This document shows positions 18,029 through 26,351 of a stretch of DNA of 64,000 nucleotides, piece by piece. Below the pieces are notes generated by a model, which was not told the DNA's origin, did no database searches, and saw nothing but the letters and a program-made list of their open reading frames with translations. Each line of letters begins with the position of its first letter. The first letter of the stretch is position 1. This DNA is from Saccharomycodes ludwigii (taxonomy: Eukaryota; Ascomycota; Saccharomycetes; Saccharomycodales; Saccharomycodaceae): assembly GCF_020623625.1 (NCBI RefSeq), contig NC_060201.1:372001-436000 (forward strand), written 5' to 3'. A program made the translations under genes and the position numbers.

Positions 18029-21000
18029 CTATAAACAAATATCCTCTATTTTCGATGAAAACATTTCATAATCTTTTTCTTCGTAAAATTTCTCAATTTC
18101 AATGGTGGACTCGAATTTTTTAATTAATTCCAGTACCTGATGCGATACAATATTATCTAGTTTCAAATCCTCTATTCTAGATGATTCTTTGCATCTTCCC
18201 ATAAATTTATCTATACTTTCTTCGATAATTTCAGACTCTTTAAATCCAGACCCGATATATTTCAGATCAAGATAAAAGCAGGATAAACAATAATAAAATG
18301 GCAGTAAAGCAGTCAAATTTTTTTTAAACCTAATATTATTGCTGATATTATGCAAAAACTTTAAAAGAATTAAAAATTCATTATTGGTGGTAACCATCAT
18401 TTTTTGCTCCAATACATTTGAAATTATTGCAAATAAGATAGTTGAAATATAGAAAGATAGTGCACTATTTCCATATATACAACATAAAATTATCTTCAAT
18501 AGTAAATTAAACTCATCTGCGTAATCTTTTTTTTTCAAGGCAAATAATGATTCTATTTTTAATTTTGTCTCTTCAATATCTAATTTATTTTCCAACACTT
18601 GTAAGATCTCCAAAAGAATTAAATTGACTTTATCCTGAATATTGGATAGGGTAATATATTTTTGTTTAAAAGCACTTTTCTCTGTCTCAAAGTTTGAGAT
18701 TTTAAACTCCTTTTTCAAAAATTCAAAAATTTGATTACTTCTAACCAAATTATTCAATGATGCGTTGATGAAAATAGTTATTTCCCGACACAATTCAACT
18801 TTAACTTTATTTAAATACTTGGCCTTTAGCAACTTTAAAAACTCGTTGAAAAATCCCAGATTATGTGCTTCATCAAAGCCCAATAGTATCTGTTTGATGC
18901 TAGTAAAAGTGGAATGCAAGGCCAAAACTCGAAACGGAGTCTTTATTGATGGATCCTTATCGAAAAAGGATTTGACTAGTTTCAAAAATTTTAAATCAAA
19001 TTTATCGTTAAAAATATTGGAAAGTATAATTTTCATAACAGCAGGTTTAATTAACAAAAATGAAGATTCTTCGTTGCATACTTCTAACAAACTTTCATAA
19101 TAATAGCATTGTTGTTCTACTGGTAGTTTCGCAACACTGCTATTATAAGATAAAACACTCCATAGCGTTAGAATATGACTCTGGATCAAATACTTGACTA
19201 CATCACAATATATTTTGAAAAGTTTGAAATTTTGAAAACAAACCGTTGATAATAACTGGTAAAGATTTGATTCTACCCATCTCGGTGGTAACAGTTTTAG
19301 GTTCTTAGTAACCAACCCCAGTATCATAATGAGCACTACACTGTCATAGTTCCCATCCTTGGCCATCTGCGATGCAACATGGCGCAATGAATATAGTAAA
19401 TGTTGCTTATTCGTGCCAAAATTAGGCAAAATCTTACATAGATGGCCAATAAAATCGCACCAAACTTCAGAATAACTTCCTTTGACATTGGGTTTATTCT
19501 TTTGGTATTCATAAAAGATTAAAATACAATTTCCATTGATAGTCTGGTTTTTTTGATTACTTACTTCGAATAATGATAGTAGACCCTCCAGCATATATTT
19601 ATAGTTAAAGACACCTATATCGGGGAAACCGCTTAGAGCTGATGTTATTAGTTGTTCGTATTTTTTTTCAAACAAAAAGTCTGACTTTAATGTTAAAGTT
19701 AACAATAAATTAATTCTGTTTGGAATTTGGGATCCGTCCATGGTGGTGATACTCCCCAAGGGTGTAATTTTCTCTATTAATGAGTCTGTTATTACAAAAT
19801 TGTTCAAAACAGTTAAGTAAAAATTGAATATTGTATCTGGTTCAATTCCAAAATTTTTATTTACAATTCTGCAAACACCATCTTTATTATTACATTCTTG
19901 TTCAAAATTTGTGAAAGATCTGCTTTTAAATAATAAATGTAGTTTTAGTACCAACTCCTTTGTTATTATCCAGTCATAATCATTTATTGCAAATTGGATG
20001 AAATTAATCGAGGCAGATACAAGTGGAAAATCTTGATTTTCTAATGAAATAATATTCCAATATGGGGTTTTAGTTGGAAATAGATAGAGCACAGTATTTA
20101 AAATCTTGGGTGATAAGCAGCGTTTAGAGCTTATTTCCGCCCAAAATTTATCCTTCATATTCAGCTTATTAATGAGAAAAGAAACAATAAAATGGCTTTC
20201 AGCTAAAAAATCCGTCTGTCCAAATCGAGAAACGGTAACTGACATGTTAGATAATAGTTCAAAATACTTTTCGCTGTCCCTTAAAATTTTGCTCTCAATA
20301 TTGGACCTAAACGAACTTGTAATAGAACTATAATTGGATACTTCAAATTCAATTAACAAGCAAACGGAAAGTGTGAAAAAATGGATCGGTTTTGCTCTTT
20401 GAGCCACCTGTCTTAGTTTTGATCTAAAGGAAGTTTGAAAGGAATCTAAGATTGGTAATATATCAGAGTTATTGCGGTGATAGCAAAACTCTATCAATTT
20501 GCCTAGAAAATCTAATAATTCCACATCAGTTATACCTACTCTTACAATTTTATCAAAGGAGGCAGCTAATTGCTTCAGGAATTCATTAGAAAATGAAGAC
20601 AAAGTTATTTTTTCCTGTGCTATGAAATATGAAATTGTATCAGGGGCCTGGAAAAGTGAATTTGTTGATAAAGCTTTAAAAATGGGGGTGTCAAGTAGTA
20701 CACTTTTATTGGTTGCTATTCTCTCAGCTGAACTATCTGAAACGTCTGTGTGGCCTCCAGCAGGAACAGCAGGTTTTCTTTTCACTTTGTTTAATACGTA
20801 CTTATTCCCAGGAGCTTCTACAATTGTGGTAAATGCATTTATTTTCCTATTTAATTCTATATCATCGCCAAGTAGCATATCTGTTGTATATAACCCAATT
20901 TTCCTTTTTCCTTTTTTATCATTTTCTTTATTATTATTTTTTGTCTTATTCAGTTTGTGTGTATCCTTTGTTTCTGGTGTTGTTGTTTTTGCAAAAACGT

Positions 21001-22834
21001 TTATACCATTTCCTGATCTGCCATTCCCAATTCTTTTAACCGAACCAGACTGGGCATATTCAACATTATTACCAAAAGCACTAGTTTCAGCGATACTTTC
21101 CACAATTGAAGGAGCAGCATGTCCAATTGAACTTAAATCATTATTTTTTGAAATATTCCTCCCAATTTTAAAAAATTTTGGGGCATTGAAATTCCGTGTT
21201 TGTCTTTTATCTCTAAGAATTCGGGTTCTCCTTGTAACATTCTTCTTTCTTTTAGATGTACCGTTATTAATAGTATTGCTGCTGGATCCCCTTATTTTGG
21301 AACGTTTACTCAGCATATAATCTATCTGAGGATAATCGTGCAAATCAATTATACTACCTTCCATTTTCTTTATGTTAATAGAATCATCCGAACTATCGAT
21401 ATTGTTTTTAAAAGTATGAACAGAAATATTTTCAGCGCCAGATGAATGTCTCCTTAAATTTTGATTTGATAAATCAGTGGAGCTCTGTTTCTGTTGAGCA
21501 ATTGACTTATCATTTGAAGACAAAGATAAATAATCGCTTGTATAAAATTCATTATATTTCTTTTCAAAATATTCATTAATTTCTGCAGCTGCTTTTGCAT
21601 CTTCAATTCCAGCATTGATAGTATGTAACATTATGCTATCGCTGGAATTAGTGCTAATGTTACTATTAGCGTTATTTGTTTCCGAAGGCTCTTCGTCATC
21701 AGAGGCCAGTATGTCATTCAATAATTCTTGGTATTGATTGTTTCGGGGATTGCGTGTTATTTTCCTTTTAGCAACACCCTTATGTGGTACTGTGTTATTT
21801 ATATAGCCTCTAGTTTTTTTCCCACCATTTGGAACAACTGTTCCCTCGGTAGCTTTAATTTGTTTTTCCCAAATTGCCTTAGGCAATACACCTTTATATC
21901 CGTTTTTCAAGCTAATCACTCTCCCTCTAAATATAATATTATCTGTCTCCTTTTTTGAAGTATCTTCAGATAATTGGGAGATTTTTGATGTTGAAACATC
22001 ATTTTCATCAGAGTTTGTATTGGAACAGCTTAATAAAGTCATATTGTTGTCACTATTTCCTTCCTCAAGAATGCCCTGTTTTGCCAATTTTCTTGGTAAA
22101 ATAATGCTCTCTTCAGAATCAGTAGATCTATTATCGCTACTATCTGTATGTGTAGCGCTATTCTGAAAAGAAATATTTCTTTGGATTTCGAAATCATAGT
22201 CATCATCGCTATCCTGCCAGAAATCATCCTGGGTTGATAGTAGAGGATGTTGTGTATGTTGTTGTTTATTTGTAAATTTGTTATGGTTTTTTTCTCCAAA
22301 GGAAAGTGAAATCTCAGGTAAATCGTTTACATTAATACTGTCAAAGTTAAGGACTTCGTACCCTTTTAACAACTGTTTATGTTTTAATCTATCTAAACTG
22401 TAGGGCATTTTTTGGATAGCTTTACGTTTACGTAGTGACCATCTTAAAGGTCTTTCTTGTTTGTCAAGAATATTATTATGTTGATTGTATAATTGCTCGG
22501 TTGATTCAGCTTCTTTCTGCTTATTCATTATAGGGATGTCTAAAGAATGCCGTATAACACTATCCGGATGCTCGATGTTTGTGTTTAAATCAAATGAAGC
22601 ATTGTTTGATGAAATTTTGTTATTAGAAAGGTTAGCGTTACAATTAAAAGCATCTTCTGTATCTGAAGTTGAAAATTCGCTATTATTATCAGGAATGATA
22701 TTTGTAGATGATGTAGAACATAGTTGGAAATTCTTTCCATTGCTAGTATCGCTGGGATACCAAAATACAATTTCTTGAGATTCTCCTTCTGAATCAGGGA
22801 CTATTGTTAGCTCATTTTTCAATCCACTAGTCAT
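18029..22834 (-). CDS. MMS22: Replication-fork repair protein Mms22
   Basis: A 1601-residue protein; S. cerevisiae Mms22 is about 1450. It is the adaptor of the Rtt101-Mms1 cullin ubiquitin ligase that acts at stalled forks. The frame extends two codons further to a GTG; the ATG is at 22834 (MTSGLKNELTIVPDSEGE). Recognition is firm in the N-terminal half: RWSLRKRKAIQKMPYSLDR followed by LKHKQLLKGYEVLNFDS, then IIFRGRVISLKNGYKGVLPK and HKGVAKRK are all family signatures. The region to about residue 680 is Ser/Asn-rich and disordered; the rest is a long helical domain with few motifs. It is divergent from BUD6 and convergent with SWC4. MMS22, BUD6 and EST2 are consecutive on S. cerevisiae chromosome XII (YLR320W, 319C, 318W). 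Confidence 0.93.
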   Translation of the reverse strand: MTSGLKNELTIVPDSEGESQEIVFWYPSDTSNGKNFQLCSTSSTNIIPDNNSEFSTSDTEDAFNCNANLSNNKISSNNASFDLNTNIEHPDSVIRHSLDIPIMNKQKEAESTEQLYNQHNNILDKQERPLRWSLRKRKAIQKMPYSLDRLKHKQLLKGYEVLNFDSINVNDLPEISLSFGEKNHNKFTNKQQHTQHPLLSTQDDFWQDSDDDYDFEIQRNISFQNSATHTDSSDNRSTDSEESIILPRKLAKQGILEEGNSDNNMTLLSCSNTNSDENDVSTSKISQLSEDTSKKETDNIIFRGRVISLKNGYKGVLPKAIWEKQIKATEGTVVPNGGKKTRGYINNTVPHKGVAKRKITRNPRNNQYQELLNDILASDDEEPSETNNANSNISTNSSDSIMLHTINAGIEDAKAAAEINEYFEKKYNEFYTSDYLSLSSNDKSIAQQKQSSTDLSNQNLRRHSSGAENISVHTFKNNIDSSDDSINIKKMEGSIIDLHDYPQIDYMLSKRSKIRGSSSNTINNGTSKRKKNVTRRTRILRDKRQTRNFNAPKFFKIGRNISKNNDLSSIGHAAPSIVESIAETSAFGNNVEYAQSGSVKRIGNGRSGNGINVFAKTTTPETKDTHKLNKTKNNNKENDKKGKRKIGLYTTDMLLGDDIELNRKINAFTTIVEAPGNKYVLNKVKRKPAVPAGGHTDVSDSSAERIATNKSVLLDTPIFKALSTNSLFQAPDTISYFIAQEKITLSSFSNEFLKQLAASFDKIVRVGITDVELLDFLGKLIEFCYHRNNSDILPILDSFQTSFRSKLRQVAQRAKPIHFFTLSVCLLIEFEVSNYSSITSSFRSNIESKILRDSEKYFELLSNMSVTVSRFGQTDFLAESHFIVSFLINKLNMKDKFWAEISSKRCLSPKILNTVLYLFPTKTPYWNIISLENQDFPLVSASINFIQFAINDYDWIITKELVLKLHLLFKSRSFTNFEQECNNKDGVCRIVNKNFGIEPDTIFNFYLTVLNNFVITDSLIEKITPLGSITTMDGSQIPNRINLLLTLTLKSDFLFEKKYEQLITSALSGFPDIGVFNYKYMLEGLLSLFEVSNQKNQTINGNCILIFYEYQKNKPNVKGSYSEVWCDFIGHLCKILPNFGTNKQHLLYSLRHVASQMAKDGNYDSVVLIMILGLVTKNLKLLPPRWVESNLYQLLSTVCFQNFKLFKIYCDVVKYLIQSHILTLWSVLSYNSSVAKLPVEQQCYYYESLLEVCNEESSFLLIKPAVMKIILSNIFNDKFDLKFLKLVKSFFDKDPSIKTPFRVLALHSTFTSIKQILLGFDEAHNLGFFNEFLKLLKAKYLNKVKVELCREITIFINASLNNLVRSNQIFEFLKKEFKISNFETEKSAFKQKYITLSNIQDKVNLILLEILQVLENKLDIEETKLKIESLFALKKKDYADEFNLLLKIILCCIYGNSALSFYISTILFAIISNVLEQKMMVTTNNEFLILLKFLHNISNNIRFKKNLTALLPFYYCLSCFYLDLKYIGSGFKESEIIEESIDKFMGRCKESSRIEDLKLDNIVSHQVLELIKKFESTIEIEKFYEEKDYEMFSSKIEDICL

Positions 22835-23297
22835 ATCCACATTTAGGAAACTTGAAAGATTCAGGATTATTTATGTTTTGCGTATTCTATATACATATAT
22901 ATATATTTTTTTAAAAAAAAAAAAAAAAAGGAACAAGTTAAGCTTAGAAAGTATGACAAGATTCAAATTGGCGCGTTTTTCGTTTTTCGTTTTTCTTTTT
23001 TCGTTTTTCGTTCTTTTTTTTTTATTTTTTATTTTTCCTTTTTTTTTTTTCCTTTTTTAAAAAATTTCCAGCTTTAAAGATAACGTCTTACAATTACTAT
23101 CTTTATAATTCAATTATGGAAAAAAAGAAATAAAATAAAGTAACGAAATTACGATTTGTATATAATTATACTAACGCATTTACACACACACAAAGATCTA
23201 TATTTATTTTGCTATATTTTATAATAAAAGAAAGTAGGACATACCGTTTTTCTTTTTATTTTTGAAGAATTTCAAGAGAATATAAATTTATTAATTG
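22835..23297. promoter_or_regulatory. Divergent MMS22/BUD6 promoter
   Basis: 463 bp. Holds an A-tract (about 22911-22929), a CGTTTTTCGTTTTTC tandem stretch at 22976-23012 and T-tracts. No gene is supported. Confidence 0.4.
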
Positions 23298-24075
23298 ATG
23301 TCTGAAGAACAATCAACAAGTGAACGTCCTCGTCGTCGTCATCATCATCATCATCACCACCATCATACTGAAAAAACAGGTAACAGCAGCGGCAGTAGCA
23401 CTACTAATCTAACTGAGGGCAACAGTAGTCGTATTCCATCTGTTACCAGTTTACAAACTACTCAGGAAAATGGCACTAGTAGCAGAGTCGTATCTTCTAT
23501 TAGTAATAATAGCGCAATAAGCAGTAGTAGCGGTTATAAAACAGCAAATAGTATTGAAAGTAGTGTTACCAAGTTAATTATCTCTACAAAACAGTTATTG
23601 CAAAAATTAACTGCGTGGACTAGAGGTCAGGAATCACAAAAAAATATTTCAGATGCCTATGTTCAACTAGGAAATGATTTTCAAATTGTGGTAAAGTATT
23701 TTTTACATGCTGGAATTGATATGAGCGATATGCGAAATGTTCCCAAAGAATTGCGTGCCATCTTAGAAAAAGCTTTGAGAGAGAAACCATCGCCAGAGGC
23801 TTTAGACAAGTATTGGCCGGATATTAAGGATATTATTGAGAGCCTATTGACCAATATTAAGGTAAAAAGAAATTTATTGAAAAATATGGAGGAAGACAAA
23901 AAAAGATCGATTTCTTCTACCTCTGTCACCAACATTGGTAATGGCACGCATTCTGCTATTCCTCCTGCTATTCCTCCTGCCATTCCTCCTGCCATTCCTC
24001 CTGCCCAGAGTACTGGGAGGAGAGTAAGTAAAACAAATACAACTGCCCTGAGTGAGCATCAGCAGCAGCAGCAGC

Positions 24076-24115
<40 letters not shown>

Positions 24116-26351
24116 GCAACAACAGCAACAACAGCAACAGCCACAACAACAGCAACAACAGTATTTATCACCGGAAACAAACCGATCACCAGGGACCTCT
24201 GGTAAAAAGGATATTTTATCCAGTCCTGTATTGTCTCCGGAAGGTGTTAGGGAAAGTGAAATAAGTGTCGGAAAAGATTCCTTAAAAAAAAATGCAACTG
24301 TTACTAATGAGCCTAAAAATAACTTAACGGTTCCTTCTCAAAATATGGAACATACTACTGATGATTATGGCAGTAGCGATGAAAGTCAAGCATTGCAACA
24401 GTTAAAAAAGGGAGACACCATTCAAAGAAGAGCTTCCAAGAGATTTTCTGCTTATCATTTGGCTAAATTGACCTCTCAAAATGCACCACCGACACCATCA
24501 CCACATCGTCCAATCTCTACCTTTTCAGATGATGGAACTGACAATAAAAATAGTGTTAATAAGTCTATTATGGTTGATAATGCACCAGCTTCCAACACGG
24601 ATTTTGTTGAAACTAATAATAGCAACAATGTTAGGAATTCTAGGATTCTCAGCGCATCTGTAGGTACTAGTAACCAATATTCTCAGAAAAGAAGAAATTC
24701 CAGACTAGACCCCGATAGGGCCTCCTTATCTTCATTCAACTCTACGAATAATTCCTCATCTACAGTTGTTCCGTCAACGAATGTTGATAATGAGGGGAGG
24801 AACGGTAGAATGAGTAGCGTTGGTAGCAATACAAAACACAAATTAATTACTATATTTTTGAAACTAAATTCGCAAACTAAAAAATGCGACGCTACATACC
24901 CACTAACCATGAGTTCTATTCGGCTATTATTCACTGAAAAATTCACATATAGATATAAGTCACCATCGCAATTCCCCGATATCATTTACGTGAAGGATCC
25001 TGCCTATCCTCATATATCTTATGAATTAGAGGACAATGATATTTGTAAAATATCGGACGGATTTGTGTTAGAAATTGAGGATAAAGGTCCTCGCGATGGA
25101 GCATCCGCTAATATAGATGTCTCATTGAAGGAAAAGGTTGATGCCGAACAAAAAACAACCTCTATTTCTTCTCCCCTTGCTCATCACTCTCCTTCCACGT
25201 CTTCTCTCCAGCCATCTGAAACTATTTCTAATACCGGCTTTGAGCATTTGGAAAATAAATTGATCCAGCAGCAAAAAGAATTTTTGAGTAAACTACAAGC
25301 TATGGTGACAGAAACCACACATTCCTTACAACAGCAGCAACAACAACATACATTGCCAGCCACATCTTCATCGGTGTTGCCCTTAGATTTTACTACACCA
25401 CAATCCCAATCTGTTACTGATGTTGGTACGAGTAATTCCAATGGTAAACTTTCTGAGGCCGTTGCTGCTGATTTGAAAAGGGACTTAAGGGTTCTAAAAC
25501 AATTGCACTCAGATAATAAATTGAAAACGGAAACTGTGGTGGCAAATTTATCCTCTCAATTAACCAAGTTCAAGAATTTGGCGTCATCTGCAAATACGAC
25601 ATTGGATATTACTAAGAACAATAATAACAAAGATATTAAGGAAAGAATATATTTGGAAAATTCGCAAGGGAAATTGTCTAGGATGTCAGACGATTTATTA
25701 ACTAAAGTGGACAATTTGCAAGACACTATTGAGTTGCTACGGAAGGATGTGGCTGTTAGAGGATCATTGCCTGTGAACAAAAGATTAGAAGATGTTTCGA
25801 GCGATTTAAAAGTTGCGATGGCTAACTTGAAAGATATGGAAGAATTTGTTAATTTAGAAAAGCCACGTTGGAAAATGATCTGGGAACGTGAATTGGATAA
25901 AGTTTGCGAAGAACAACAATTTCTGAATTTACAGGAAGATTTGGGTTTTGATTTGAGGGAGGATTTGAAGAGATGTAGTGAGACTTTCGAATTGGTAAAA
26001 TTGTGTTGTGAGGAACAATTGAAAAACCCTAGTATTAAAAAGAAGCCCAAGCCAGTTTTGTTGCCAATTGCCAAACCAGGTACCTTTAATAATATTAGAG
26101 ATGCTGTTCTAGAGGAAGTACAGAGCTTGAAACCAGACCATGACAGCAGAGTCCAAGCCATTGAAAAATCAGAGAAGTTGCGTGTCAAGGAAAAGGAATA
26201 TTTAATAAGAGATGAGTTTCAAGATGAACTAGGTAATTTTGTGGAGGCTGGTAATTTGAATAAATCTGGCGGCATTGAGGAATTGGAAAAAATGAGAAGG
26301 GAAAAGGATGAACGTAATTTGAAATTTATGCTTCAAAAGAATGGGTTTTAG
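23298..26351 (+). CDS. BUD6: Polarity and actin nucleation-promoting factor Bud6 (Aip3)
   Basis: A 1017-residue polarisome protein that binds G-actin and the formin Bni1 to promote actin cable nucleation. The ATG is at 23298; the codon before it is TTG. The sequence starts with a nine-His run, and SSVTKLIISTKQLLQKLTAWTRGQ marks the conserved N-terminal region. Then come four IPPA repeats (about 23955-24004), a run of 27 Gln, Pro and 6 Gln more. The conserved middle domain begins at KHKLITIFLKLNSQTKKC with YPLTMSSIRLLFTEKF and PHISYELEDNDICKISDG. The C-terminal coiled-coil core (FVNLEKPRWKMIWERELDKV) binds actin and formin. S. cerevisiae Bud6 is about 788 residues; the surplus is mostly low-complexity. 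Its 3' end overlaps EST2. Confidence 0.94.
24060..24161 (+). repeat. CAG/CAA tract in BUD6 encoding Q27-P-Q6
   Basis: Mixed CAG and CAA codons give 27 Gln from residue 255, one Pro, then 6 Gln. The CAA core is a pure trinucleotide run of about a dozen codons, so length polymorphism between strains is likely. Confidence 0.95.

Noticed and set aside
20499-21320. 273-residue + strand frame opposite MMS22
   Set aside because: Antisense shadow of the low-complexity, Ser/Asn-rich part of MMS22; Phe/Leu/Ser-rich with no motif.
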